Source of the DNA: Geoalkalibacter ferrihydriticus DSM 17813 | Lineage (GTDB): Bacteria; Desulfobacterota; Desulfuromonadia; Desulfuromonadales; Geoalkalibacteraceae | DNA: 64,000 bases | NCBI RefSeq assembly: GCF_000820505.1 | Contig: NZ_JWJD01000003.1 | Coordinates: 278,411 to 342,410 of the forward strand | Direction of reading: 5' to 3' | Part shown: piece after piece, positions 52,736 through 63,364 of the stretch | Numbering within the stretch: position 1 is the stretch's first letter | Layout: each line of letters opens with the position of its first letter | Notes under the pieces: model-generated | The model's database searches: none | The model's input: the letters and a program-made list of their open reading frames with translations, nothing else | What the model was told of the DNA's origin: nothing | Translations under genes and position numbers: made by a program

Positions 52736-53787
52736 ACCCTGAACTTTCCATCGTTATTCCGATCCTGAATGAGGCCGGGGGACTGCAGTCTCTGGTCGAC
52801 ATGCTCGCCGAACAGCAGGGCTGCACATTCGAGGTCATTTTCTGCGACGGGGGATCCGAGGATGGGTCCCCCGCGCTATTGCGCACTCTGGGCGCGCAGA
52901 CCCCCTTTGCATTTCGGACAGTGAACAGCGGTCCAGGGCGGGGACGGCAAATGAATGTCGGCGCCCGCTTCGCAAAGGGCGACTTCCTCCTGTTTCTTCA
53001 TGCCGATAGCCTGCTTCCCGATCCGCGCGCACTTGCCGAGAGCCTGCAACGCATGCGACGGGAACATGTGCGGCGGGGGAACCATTGTTTTGCCGGACGC
53101 TTCGCTCTGCGCTTTTCCCTGACCAGCCATAAGCAAAATTTCGGTTATTTCTTTTATGAAGAGAAGGCGCGGTTGAATCTGTCCGGCTGTATTCATGGCG
53201 ATCAGGGCATGCTCTTGCCGCGTGCTTTTTTCGAAGAGGTCGGCCCCTTTGATTCAGAACAACCGATATTTGAGGACGAAAAGCTCGCAGCTGCGATTGC
53301 CCGCCGAGGTGTCTGGATTCTCTTTCCGGCGGAGATTGTCACTTCCGCCCGCCGTTTTGAGCGTGAGGGTCTGCGAGAGCGCCAAATACTCAATGCGCTA
53401 CTGATGAATTTTCACCACATCGGCTGGACTCCTTTTTTTCGCCAGGCCCCTGAAGTTTATCGGCAGCAGGCTGCCGGCCACCGGCTCGATCTACTGCCCT
53501 TCTTTCTCTGCATCGATAATCTGCTGCGTGCCTTGCCGCAACCTGAGCAGCGCCGCCTTTGGCAGGCAACGGGGCGTTATGTGCGCTCCCAAGCCTGGCA
53601 GTTGTCCTTTGCCTTTTTGACCGGGGTACGTTATGTTCTCAAGCGCCCGCATCGCCTTCGGAGTTGGGGGGAGAGCTTTTGTGCTCTTTGGGAGCGTTGC
53701 ACCGATTTTCCGCCCCTCAATCGCTTCACCGGGGCTTTGGTAAGAATCTGGTTTCGCCACACTCTTAAACGTTTACAAAAGTCCTGA
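52732..53787 (+). CDS. Family 2 glycosyltransferase (TIGR04283-like)
   Basis: A 351-residue GT-A glycosyltransferase. The N-terminal domain has SIVIPILNEAGGL, FCDGGSEDGS, GRGRQMNVGA, the metal motif LFLHADS and a GDQGMLL acceptor-loop. These match the TIGR04283 group, linked in some genomes to arsenosugar or radical-SAM/selenodomain genes. A C-terminal extension (about 230-351) goes beyond the usual short form. Sugar and acceptor are unknown. GTG start, coupled to the MscS-type gene. Confidence 0.8.
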   Translation: MNPELSIVIPILNEAGGLQSLVDMLAEQQGCTFEVIFCDGGSEDGSPALLRTLGAQTPFAFRTVNSGPGRGRQMNVGARFAKGDFLLFLHADSLLPDPRALAESLQRMRREHVRRGNHCFAGRFALRFSLTSHKQNFGYFFYEEKARLNLSGCIHGDQGMLLPRAFFEEVGPFDSEQPIFEDEKLAAAIARRGVWILFPAEIVTSARRFEREGLRERQILNALLMNFHHIGWTPFFRQAPEVYRQQAAGHRLDLLPFFLCIDNLLRALPQPEQRRLWQATGRYVRSQAWQLSFAFLTGVRYVLKRPHRLRSWGESFCALWERCTDFPPLNRFTGALVRIWFRHTLKRLQKS

Positions 53788-53955
53788 GGGTCTGGCTGCC
53801 GGTGCAGAGGGTGGAGATTGTGGACGCACTACCGGCGGCGATGGTAAATTGAAGCATAGAGGTCGTTTTACAGTATGCGCCCCAGCTCGCAGAGCGATTA
53901 GGTATTGCAGCTGAACAGTTTCAAAAAGAGAAAAACGTGTAAGCGGGAGGTTGAG

Positions 53956-54687
53956 ATGAAAACACTTATAAAAAACCTGGCGCTGGTCTTTGCGGTGGTC
54001 GTGGCAAGTGCCGCTTGTACTCCTTACAAGAGCCAGGAGGTAGGATTTCGGGTGCCTAGCGCCAATCCCAACATGCAGGTGATCGGCGGGGCGCAGGTGG
54101 CTGCCGAGGCCTATCGTGACAAAAGCGCCGCGCGTGCCGCTTTTGGTTTTGACATCGTGAGTGCCGGCATCCAACCCGTTCAGGTTGTGATTGACAACCA
54201 GGGTGGCAGTGCTTTGCGCATCGTGCCTGAGCAGACCTTCCTCATTGATGATCAAGGCTACATGTGGAATATTCTCGACAGTCGCGCCGCCTATGAGCGG
54301 GTGGAAAAAAGCGGTGAATATGCTCGCATCGCTCGCGGTGCCGGGCGGGGCGGAATGCTCGGTGCTGCAGGTGGCGCGTTGGTCGGAGCGGCCATCGGTG
54401 TCGTGTCCGGAGAGAATGTCGCATCCGCGGCCGGCAAGGGCGCTGCTCTGGGCGGTGCCGGTGGAGCGGTAATCGGGGGCGGGCATGAACTAGGCAGCGA
54501 TGAAGCCGGGCGCGAAATTTCGCGGGATCTGAGCAATAAAGAGCTGCGCAACCGGCCGGTGGGGCCGGGTTTTCTCGGCCGCGGTTTTCTGTTCTTCCCC
54601 GCCGAAGCGGGCCAGCCGCGGCAACTTCGGTTGCAGATGTACGATATCGATAGCGGAGAGGTCCATACCCGCACCTTTGCGCTGTAG
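53956..54687 (+). CDS. Glycine-zipper outer-membrane-type lipoprotein
   Basis: A 243-residue lipoprotein. The signal peptide ends in a lipobox VASAAC, so Cys21 would be acylated. The middle (about 130-180) is a glycine zipper (GRGGMLGAAGGALVGAA, GAALGGAGGAVIGGG) that could span or perturb a membrane. Flanking parts are beta-rich. I chose the ATG at 53956 with GGGAGG upstream. Function unknown; proteins of this build occur in envelope stress or secretion loci. Confidence 0.7.
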   Translation: MKTLIKNLALVFAVVVASAACTPYKSQEVGFRVPSANPNMQVIGGAQVAAEAYRDKSAARAAFGFDIVSAGIQPVQVVIDNQGGSALRIVPEQTFLIDDQGYMWNILDSRAAYERVEKSGEYARIARGAGRGGMLGAAGGALVGAAIGVVSGENVASAAGKGAALGGAGGAVIGGGHELGSDEAGREISRDLSNKELRNRPVGPGFLGRGFLFFPAEAGQPRQLRLQMYDIDSGEVHTRTFAL

Positions 54688-54851
54688 ACATTTAGGGACC
54701 GAACTTCCACGGCGCTCGGCGCGAGCGGGAAAAATCAGTCTGCGAAATTATTCATCGAATGCTTGAACAGGCCTTTCGCCGCTCGGCGCAAGGCCCTTTG
54801 TATCCGTCTGTTTCAACCGAAGATATTTATTCAACCAAGGAGAATGAACTT

Positions 54852-56264
54852 ATGGAAAGGGCCGCTGAATCCGCCCAGGATTTTATCGTCACAGATCTGA
54901 GCCTCGCCCCGTGGGGCCGCAAGGAAATGAACATTGCCGAAACCGAAATGCCCGGCTTGATGGCCATTCGCGAAGAATACACCGCGGCCAAGCCACTGAA
55001 GGGGGCGCGGATTGCCGGCTCCTTGCACATGACCATCCAGACGGCGGTGCTCATCGAAACTCTTACCGCTCTGGGTGCCGAGGTGCGTTGGGCCTCCTGC
55101 AACATCTTCTCCACTCAGGATCATGCGGCTGCAGCCATTGCTGCTTCCGGCGTTCCGGTATTTGCTTATAAAGGTGAAACCCTTGAGGAATACTGGGATT
55201 TCACCCATCGTATTTTCGAATGGGCCGATGGCGAGACGGCCAACATGATTCTCGATGACGGCGGCGATGCGACCTTGCTGCTGCATTTGGGCAGTCGCGC
55301 CGCATCTGACCCTTCTCTCATCGCCAATCCTACCTGTGAAGAGGAAGAATATCTGTTCGCCGCCATCCGCAAGCGCCTCAAGAGCGATCCTCAGTGGTAT
55401 GCGCGGGTTTGCGGAAACATTCGTGGTGTTACCGAGGAAACCACGACCGGGGTGCACCGCCTGTATCAGATGCACAACGAAGGCCGGCTCAAGTTTCCCG
55501 CCATCAATGTCAACGACTCAGTGACCAAATCCAAGTTCGACAATATCTACGGCTGTCGCGAGTCGCTGATCGACGGCATCAAGCGTGCCACGGATGTCAT
55601 GATTGCCGGCAAGGTTGCAGTGGTGTGCGGTTACGGCGAGGTCGGCAAGGGCTGTGCCCAGGCCTTGCGCGGCTTGCAGGCTCAGGTCTGGGTGACGGAA
55701 ATCGATCCCATATGCGCCCTGCAGGCGGCCATGGAAGGCTACAAGGTGGTCACTATGGAATACGCTCGCGACAAGGCGGACATTTTCGTGACCACGACCG
55801 GCAACATCAACGTCATTACCCACGACCACATGAAGCAGATGAAGAACAACGCCATCGTCTGCAATATCGGCCACTTCGACAACGAAATCGAGGTAGCGTC
55901 CCTGCGTCAATACACCTGGGATAACATCAAGCCCCAGGTCGATCACATAATCTTCGCCGACGGCAAGCGGATCATCCTGCTCGCCGAAGGACGCCTGGTG
56001 AATCTGGGCTGCGCCACGGGGCATCCGAGTTATGTCATGAGTTCCTCATTCGCCAATCAGGTCTTGGCGCAGATCGAGCTGTGGACCAATCCCGAGCAGT
56101 ACCCGGTGGGGGTCTACATCCTGCCCAAGCATCTCGACGAAAAGGTTGCGCGCCTGCAACTCACCAAACTCGGCGCCATGCTCACCGAATTGACCGATCA
56201 ACAGGCGGCCTATATCGGGGTTCCCAAAGAGGGTCCGTACAAAAGCGATCACTATCGTTATTGA
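54852..56264 (+). CDS. ahcY: S-adenosylhomocysteinase
   Basis: A 470-residue enzyme splitting SAH into adenosine and homocysteine, closing the SAM cycle with MetK. Motifs are [34 protein letters not shown] motif [14 protein letters not shown] and [10 protein letters not shown] chose the ATG at 54852, preceded by AAGGAG 9 bp upstream; the longer frame adds 31 residues without a ribosome site. No convincing SAH riboswitch precedes it. Confidence 0.96.
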   Translation: MERAAESAQDFIVTDLSLAPWGRKEMNIAETEMPGLMAIREEYTAAKPLKGARIAGSLHMTIQTAVLIETLTALGAEVRWASCNIFSTQDHAAAAIAASGVPVFAYKGETLEEYWDFTHRIFEWADGETANMILDDGGDATLLLHLGSRAASDPSLIANPTCEEEEYLFAAIRKRLKSDPQWYARVCGNIRGVTEETTTGVHRLYQMHNEGRLKFPAINVNDSVTKSKFDNIYGCRESLIDGIKRATDVMIAGKVAVVCGYGEVGKGCAQALRGLQAQVWVTEIDPICALQAAMEGYKVVTMEYARDKADIFVTTTGNINVITHDHMKQMKNNAIVCNIGHFDNEIEVASLRQYTWDNIKPQVDHIIFADGKRIILLAEGRLVNLGCATGHPSYVMSSSFANQVLAQIELWTNPEQYPVGVYILPKHLDEKVARLQLTKLGAMLTELTDQQAAYIGVPKEGPYKSDHYRY

Positions 56265-56284
56265 TTACGGAAGAGATCGGACTG

Positions 56285-56324
56285 CACAGAAAAAGCCCTG
56301 CCGTAAGGCGGGGCTTTTTCTGTG
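56285..56324. terminator. Bidirectional terminator between ahcY and the IPT/TIG gene
   Basis: A near-perfect palindrome CACAGAAAAAGCCC...GGGCTTTTTCTGTG. The A-run on one side and T-run on the other allow it to end both convergent genes. Confidence 0.92.
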
Positions 56325-56339
56325 CGGGGAATAACTTTG

Positions 56340-57194
56340 CTATGGGATGGTCGCGGTGAAAACCGCGCTCTGTTCACCGCCTGGATTGACGATCTGCAGA
56401 GCGACCTGGCGTGGTTCGCGACTGACGGGGTAGCGGGTGTAGTGCAGGGTGCGACAGTCGATGACCTGAACGAATTCGGTGCTGGGACGCATGGCGGAAA
56501 CTCCGCGAATCACCTCACCATTGACCAGCAGCCGGGAATTGAACTGGAAGTTTTTTCCGCTGATGATCACCTCGTAGTAGTTGACCTGGTCATCACCGAT
56601 GGTCACGGACTGGATTTCGGGAATGTTGCTGACCTGGAGGCTGTGCGCAAGGGACGCTTTGCCGCTGGGGCTGACCACCTGGACCCGGTGCATGCCGCCG
56701 GGCAGAGGGGGCAGAAGGAAGGAGATTTCCTCCGCCCCGACCGACTCCACGGGAACTGCTGCCTCGTTCACCAGAACCTGAGCCCCGGGCTGGAAATAGC
56801 GGCCGCTGATCACGACCTGGCGTTCGTCCTCGTGGGTGCATTCGTCCATGCGCGTCGGACTCAAGCCCTGAATCCAGGGAGCGGGCTCCACCATACGAAA
56901 CGTAAAACCGGCAGGCGAGGTGTCAGCGGCACTGCGCGCCAACACCAGATAGTCTCCTTCGGGCAGAGCCGGCGCGGTAAAAACCAGGCGATTGTTCTCG
57001 TGTTGATCCGGCAGGAGAATCTCACTGCCGAAGAGAATTTCGACGTCGGTGGGAAAGGGTCCGCCTGTGATCGCGACCCGTGCGCCGGGTTCTCCAGCCG
57101 ACGGCGAAAGGGAGCGGATTTCAAGGGCGCCTGCTACGGTTGTCCAGACGGCGCAAAGAAGCAGGCTGTAGAAAACAATCAGAACATTCTTCAT
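56340..57194 (-). CDS. Exported IPT/TIG-domain protein
   Basis: A 284-residue exported protein. Signal peptide residues 1-23 (ends VAGA). Three immunoglobulin-like IPT/TIG units follow (about 25-105, 106-190, 191-284), each starting with a Pro-x-Ile/Leu pattern (IRSLSPSAGEPGARVAITG, IQGLSPTRMDE, IQSVTIGDDQ) and containing GxxF. Such domains bind sugars or proteins at the cell surface. Function is unknown. It shares no promoter with lptF/lptG, as 186 bp lie between. Confidence 0.75.
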   Translation of the reverse strand: MKNVLIVFYSLLLCAVWTTVAGALEIRSLSPSAGEPGARVAITGGPFPTDVEILFGSEILLPDQHENNRLVFTAPALPEGDYLVLARSAADTSPAGFTFRMVEPAPWIQGLSPTRMDECTHEDERQVVISGRYFQPGAQVLVNEAAVPVESVGAEEISFLLPPLPGGMHRVQVVSPSGKASLAHSLQVSNIPEIQSVTIGDDQVNYYEVIISGKNFQFNSRLLVNGEVIRGVSAMRPSTEFVQVIDCRTLHYTRYPVSREPRQVALQIVNPGGEQSAVFTATIP

Positions 57195-57380
57195 CGGCGT
57201 TCACCCTTGGTTTGCGATGTAATCCTGTTCAGCGTGCGGCGCGGGCCGCGGCTGCATCGTTTGCGGCGCGGACATTCACCGCGGCACGTTGGGGCGTTGC
57301 ATCTTGCTCGGTTCGGTTTTTATTGTGATTTTAGCTTAGCAGACCATGCCGGTGTGGCAACTCAAGGCCCTTTTCCTGGT

Positions 57381-58466
57381 TCAGTTCATGCGTTCGGCCA
57401 GAAGCAGCCAGGTGCCGAAGAGTAAAAACAGGATGTTGACGCTCCAGGCCGCGGCCGGTGGTGGCAGCAAACCGGCATAGCCCATAGCCATGCTGACCGC
57501 ATGCAGCATGTGATAACTGAACCCGATGGCCACGGTCAGTGCGACACCCAGGGCGACGCGGCTGTTGCGTCCCTTTTGCAGGGCAAAGGGGATGCCGAGG
57601 AAAGCCATGATCAGGGTGGCGAAAGGCGTCGCCAATCGGTTGTGCATGTCAACGGTGAAACGACGAGGATCGTAACCTTCGCTGCGCAGCACCGCCGCGC
57701 GCTGTTTAAGTTGTCGAAAATTGAGTTCCTCGGATTCGATGCGCGCACTGCGAAAATTCTCCGGTCCTCTGCTCAGGGGCAGGGAGGTATTGCTCAGGCG
57801 CTCGGCGGAGAGTAATTGGCCACCGCCCGGGGAAAAGCGAAAATGCTGAATTTCCGGAGCCTCCCAGGCTTCACCGGTATGTTGGGTCTCGGGGGCCTCG
57901 ATGCGCTCGACAAGGCGGAATTCTTCGTCAAACCGAAACAGGGAGACTCCTTGCAGCCGATCTTCCTCGGGCTGGACCAGGCGCACGTTGATGATGTGAT
58001 CACCCTCGCGCAGCCACAGGCGATCAAGTTTATACATTACGGCCGGTCGGCCGTGAACGCGCGTTTCCCATATTTCGTTGGTGGTTCTGACACTCAGGGG
58101 CACCAGCAACTCGCTAAGCAGCAAAATGAGCAGGGAAATGAGCCCCGCAGTGCCCAGGAGTGGCGCGGCAATGCGTAGCAGGCTGACTCCGCCCGCCCAG
58201 AGGGCGGTCAGCTCACTGGTGCGGGAGAGCCCGCCAATGGTCATGAAGGCACCCATGAGGACCGCCATGGGCGCGATCTGTACCGCGATCAGTGGAACCT
58301 TTGCGGCGAAATAGACGAAATAGATCTCCAGGGGGACCCGCTGTTCCAGAAGATTGTCGACTTTTTCGAAAAAATCGACCAGCAGGTAGAGGCCCACGAA
58401 GGCCGCCAGGGACAGGCCGAATACCTGGAAGAAGCGGCGCAGGATGTAGCGGTTGATTAGATTCAC
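57381..58466 (-). CDS. lptG: LPS export permease LptG
   Basis: A 361-residue YjgP/YjgQ permease with three N-terminal and three C-terminal helices around a periplasmic jellyroll. NLINRYILRRFFQVFG starts it and DMHNRLATPFATLIMAFLGIPFAL precedes the last helices. With LptF and LptB it extracts LPS. I chose the GTG at 58466 with AGGAGG upstream; the stop of lptF overlaps it by 4 bp. Confidence 0.93.
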   Translation of the reverse strand: MNLINRYILRRFFQVFGLSLAAFVGLYLLVDFFEKVDNLLEQRVPLEIYFVYFAAKVPLIAVQIAPMAVLMGAFMTIGGLSRTSELTALWAGGVSLLRIAAPLLGTAGLISLLILLLSELLVPLSVRTTNEIWETRVHGRPAVMYKLDRLWLREGDHIINVRLVQPEEDRLQGVSLFRFDEEFRLVERIEAPETQHTGEAWEAPEIQHFRFSPGGGQLLSAERLSNTSLPLSRGPENFRSARIESEELNFRQLKQRAAVLRSEGYDPRRFTVDMHNRLATPFATLIMAFLGIPFALQKGRNSRVALGVALTVAIGFSYHMLHAVSMAMGYAGLLPPPAAAWSVNILFLLFGTWLLLAERMN

Positions 58467-59647
58467 CGCAGCCTCCTGGTGCGCCAGCGGGTGGCCAGGC
58501 GCCGCCCCCATTCATCCAAGCGATCAAATACGGCCAACCTTTTTTCCTGTGCCGTCATGCGCAGCAGGGCAATGCCCGCAGCCAGAAAGGCCAGATTGGG
58601 CACCCACATGGCCGCGACCGGCGGCACCAGGCCTTCCTGTCCCAGTGTTTCGGCAAAGGAGAAGATCAGGTAATAGGCGAGAAAAACGCCCAGGGCCAGA
58701 GCGAAGCCGCCTCCCCGGCTGGAGCGTTGCGACTGAATGCCTAGTGGAATACCCACCAGCGCGAAGAGCAGGGGAGCCAGGGGCATGACCAGACGTTGGT
58801 GGCGTTCCACTAGCAATTTAAGGCGGTTTTCTTCGTCGGCCTGTTCGATCGCCCGACTTAGTTCGGCCAGTGTCATTTCGCTCTCGCGTTTTTGGCGTTC
58901 GCGAAAATTGCGCAGTTCCTGCCCAAGATCGAGTTGGATGTCATAGTTGTCAAAATCGATGATCTGGTAGACGCTCTCGTCCCTGCGCTCAAGAAGACGA
59001 TGAATCGCCCCCTGCTGCAGACGCAGGGTCAGAGTAAAGGCCTGTTCATCGGACAGGGCGCGACCGCTGCGTGCCAGGATGACAGCCGGTTCTTTGCCGA
59101 CACGCTCGTCGGAAATGAATAAACCCTGCATCACCCCGCTACGCTCGTCAATGCTGTTGGCATAGAGCACCAGCCCGTCGAATTCATCATTGAAAATCCG
59201 GGGCTCCACTCCAACGGTGGCACGGGCGTGGGCGATTTCGAAAACCTGATCGCGAAACGCCCGCTTGCCCTGAGGCTGGGCGTAGAAAGTCAGCAAGGCG
59301 GTTAGGGTTGAAACTGCGACCGCCAGCACCATGACAGGCTTGGCCATGTCGTAAAGACTGACTCCGGAAGCCTTGAGCGCGACAATCTCGGCGTCGGCCG
59401 AAAGACGACCGAAGCCGAGAAGAACAGCTAGTAAAAAGGCCAGAGGCAGGGTCAAGACAAGGAAAGAGGGAAGTAGGAGCGCGAATAGCTTGAGGATGTC
59501 GGAGAGGGGCACACCCTTGTTCAGCACCAGTTCGACCAGCCGCAATAGGCGTCCCATCAGCAGGACAAAGGTAAAAATCATCACCCCGAGAAGAAAGGGG
59601 GCGAGGGTTTCCCTGAGAATATAAAAATGGCGTTTGTGGAAGGGCAT
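58463..59647 (-). CDS. lptF: LPS export permease LptF
   Basis: A 394-residue YjgP/YjgQ permease. HKRHFYILRETLAPFLLGVMIFTFVLLMGRLL starts helix 1, and the C-terminal half has ERHQRLVMPLAPLLFALVGIPLGIQSQRS. Partner of LptG. I chose the ATG at 59647; the ribosome site is weak, and a longer frame runs to 59692. The gene is divergent from rpsB. Confidence 0.93.
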   Translation of the reverse strand: MPFHKRHFYILRETLAPFLLGVMIFTFVLLMGRLLRLVELVLNKGVPLSDILKLFALLLPSFLVLTLPLAFLLAVLLGFGRLSADAEIVALKASGVSLYDMAKPVMVLAVAVSTLTALLTFYAQPQGKRAFRDQVFEIAHARATVGVEPRIFNDEFDGLVLYANSIDERSGVMQGLFISDERVGKEPAVILARSGRALSDEQAFTLTLRLQQGAIHRLLERRDESVYQIIDFDNYDIQLDLGQELRNFRERQKRESEMTLAELSRAIEQADEENRLKLLVERHQRLVMPLAPLLFALVGIPLGIQSQRSSRGGGFALALGVFLAYYLIFSFAETLGQEGLVPPVAAMWVPNLAFLAAGIALLRMTAQEKRLAVFDRLDEWGRRLATRWRTRRLR

Positions 59648-59708
59648 GGCGAGCCATCTTAATCGAGTTGTCGGCAGCTTGTAAACTAGCAAATGCCCCC
59701 TTTTTCTC

Positions 59709-59738
59709 TTGCTCTTGCTGCTGGGCCCATGCTATACA
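59709..59738 (+). promoter_or_regulatory. Possible promoter of the rpsB operon
   Basis: TTGCTC at 59709-59714, an 18-bp spacer and TATACA at 59733-59738. A leader of about 107 nt follows, including GGAGG-rich stretches, and could hold an S2-type autoregulatory structure; I cannot fold it reliably. Confidence 0.4.
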
Positions 59739-59852
59739 CTCGTGGTTATTTAAAACGCACGTTCCCGGAGGTCTTTGTGGGTGCCGACTCGTTCGGTCAC
59801 GAAGGGCAAGGAAGGGGGCGGAGGCAAACAACCCGTATCAGGAGATCAAGAC

Positions 59853-60644
59853 ATGGCCCAAATCAGTATGAAGCAGCTTCTTGAAGCCGGTGTGCATTTC
59901 GGACACCAAACGCGCCGCTGGAACCCCAAAATGAAGCCGTATATCTTCGGGGCGCGTAACGGCATCTACATTATCGATCTACAGAAGACCGTTCGCTATT
60001 TCAAAACCGCCTACAGCTTTCTTGCCGAAACCGTCAAGAACGGTGATAAGGTTTTGTTCGTCGGTACCAAAAAGCAGGCCCAGGATGCCATTCAGGAAGA
60101 GGCATTGCGTGGCGGCCAGTACTTTGTCAACAACCGCTGGCTCGGCGGTATGCTCACCAACTTCGTCACCATTAAGGGTAGCATCGATCGCCTCAAAAAG
60201 ATTGAGGCGATGGCGGAAGACGGCACCTACGATCTATTGACTAAGAAAGAAGTGCTCAATCTCGAGCGCGAAAGAGTCAAGCTGGAAAGAAGTCTCGGCG
60301 GGATCAAGACCATGACCAAGGCGCCCGGAGCGCTGTTCGTGATCGATCCCAAAAAAGAGCACATTGCCGTCAAGGAAGCTCGCAAACTCGGTATCCCCGT
60401 GGTGGCTGTGGTCGACACCAACTGCGATCCTGACGATATCGACTATATCATCCCCGGCAACGATGACGCCATTCGCGCTATTCGCCTGTTTACCTCACGC
60501 ATGGCCGATGCGTGCGCCGAAGGTGCGCAGGCCCGTGAAGCCATGCTGCGCAGCGAGGCCGAAGGCGCTGACGCCGGGCAGGAAGCCGCCGATGCTGAAG
60601 CCGTTGCTGCGGAAGTCAAGGCAGAGCCTGCTGCTCAGGCTTGA
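59853..60644 (+). CDS. rpsB: 30S ribosomal protein S2
   Basis: A 263-residue ribosomal protein with [38 protein letters not shown] and [21 protein letters not shown]. The ATG at 59853 has GGAGA upstream; the longer frame is leader. The C-terminal tail is Ala/Glu-rich. First gene of rpsB-tsf-pyrH-frr. Confidence 0.98.
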   Translation: MAQISMKQLLEAGVHFGHQTRRWNPKMKPYIFGARNGIYIIDLQKTVRYFKTAYSFLAETVKNGDKVLFVGTKKQAQDAIQEEALRGGQYFVNNRWLGGMLTNFVTIKGSIDRLKKIEAMAEDGTYDLLTKKEVLNLERERVKLERSLGGIKTMTKAPGALFVIDPKKEHIAVKEARKLGIPVVAVVDTNCDPDDIDYIIPGNDDAIRAIRLFTSRMADACAEGAQAREAMLRSEAEGADAGQEAADAEAVAAEVKAEPAAQA

Positions 60645-60668
60645 TCCCTTGTCTCTTTGATGTTTTTC

Positions 60669-60701
60669 AAAAGGCGGTTTCTGTGGAAGGAACCGCCTTT
60701 T
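60669..60701 (+). terminator. Terminator/attenuator between rpsB and tsf
   Basis: AAAAGGCGGTT (60669-60679), 11-nt loop, AACCGCCTTTT (60691-60701). The stem is strong. Partial read-through would set S2 above EF-Ts. Confidence 0.75.
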
Positions 60702-60773
60702 CCCATCCTATCGCAATTGTTTTTCACACACATTTCCGACGGCTGTGGCCGTCCACGATTGGGAGGTTGACCT

Positions 60774-62437
<1,664 letters not shown>

Positions 62438-62441
62438 TCAT

Positions 62442-62999
62442 ATGTACGATGATATCATCAAGAAAACCCGCACCGGCATGGACAGGGCCATTGACGCCCT
62501 CAAGAAGGAATTCACCAAGGTGCGTACCGGTCGTGCCTCGACGGCATTGCTCGATGACATTCGTGTCGACTACTATGGGACGCCGACACCGCTGAACCAG
62601 GTCGGATCCTTGACCGTTCCGGAACCACGCATGATCACCATTCAGCCGTGGGAAAAAAACCTGATTTCCGAGATCGAGAAAGCCATTCAGAAATCAGATT
62701 TGGGCCTCAATCCCAGTTCCGATGGCCAGTTGGTACGCATCGCTTTTCCGCCCCTGACCGAGGAGCGTCGCAAAGAGATGGTTAAATTGACCAAGCGCAT
62801 GGGCGAGGAGGCCAAGATCGCCATCCGCAATGCCCGCCGCGATGCCAATGAAGCCCTCAAAAAGCTTGAGAAAGGCAAGGAGATTTCCGAAGACGATCTC
62901 AAGCGCGGCGAAAAGGACGTTCAGGATTTCACGGACCAGTATGTCAAAAAGGTTGATGAGATGGTTTCCAGCAAGGAAGCCGAAATCATGGAAATCTGA
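62442..62999 (+). CDS. frr: Ribosome recycling factor
   Basis: A 185-residue tRNA-shaped protein with [30 protein letters not shown] and [15 protein letters not shown]. The ATG at 62442 has GGGAGGA upstream and lies 4 bp after pyrH; the longer frame inside pyrH is rejected. Confidence 0.97.
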   Translation: MYDDIIKKTRTGMDRAIDALKKEFTKVRTGRASTALLDDIRVDYYGTPTPLNQVGSLTVPEPRMITIQPWEKNLISEIEKAIQKSDLGLNPSSDGQLVRIAFPPLTEERRKEMVKLTKRMGEEAKIAIRNARRDANEALKKLEKGKEISEDDLKRGEKDVQDFTDQYVKKVDEMVSSKEAEIMEI

Positions 63000-63050
63000 A
63001 GGGCGAAAACGGATTCCGAACGAACCCAGTCACGGGCAAAGGAGAGACCA

Positions 63051-63215
63051 ATGGCTTTTAAGATTACCCAGGACTGTATTGCCTGCGGAACCTGCGTAGA
63101 CAGTTGCCCAGCGGACGCTATTATAGAAAAAGGTGAGAATTTTACGATTAGCGGCGACTGCACCGAGTGCAGCGCGTGCCTTGACGCGTGCCCGGTCAGT
63201 GCCATCGCTGAGTGA
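63051..63215 (+). CDS. Small 2[4Fe-4S] ferredoxin
   Basis: A 54-residue ferredoxin with two cluster motifs, CIACGTCVDSCP and CTECSACLDACP, each followed by Ala/Ser-Ile. AAAGGAGAG precedes the ATG. It carries electrons at low potential, as expected for an anaerobe. It lies 51 bp after frr and is closed by a terminator, so it may be read with the translation genes. Confidence 0.92.
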   Translation: MAFKITQDCIACGTCVDSCPADAIIEKGENFTISGDCTECSACLDACPVSAIAE

Positions 63216-63224
63216 TTTTTCGCT

Positions 63225-63256
63225 GGTGCGGGGCGCAGAGTGCCCCGCACCACATT
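63225..63256 (+). terminator. Hairpin terminator after the ferredoxin gene
   Basis: Perfect 10-bp stem GGTGCGGGGC (63225-63234) / GCCCCGCACC (63242-63251) with 7-nt loop, then ACATTTTAT. The T-run is interrupted, so efficiency is uncertain. Confidence 0.7.
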
Positions 63257-63364
63257 TTATCAACCCCTTCAGTTTTCCTATGGTTCTTGTCTCCTGCCTG
63301 TTTTCGTGCTAGCTTTATCCCCTTTGTTTCACTGCAATAAAATTTCTTTTTGCGAGCTTTTCTG

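Noticed and set aside
53853..53942. Short open frame (about 29 codons) ending before the glycine-zipper lipoprotein, resembling a protein tail
   Set aside because: It has no start codon or ribosome site and matches no family I know; it may be a remnant but is too short to call.
54688..54851. Possible SAH riboswitch before ahcY (ACGGCGCTC-like piece)
   Set aside because: Only one short piece of the consensus is present; the other conserved helices and the pseudoknot are not visible.
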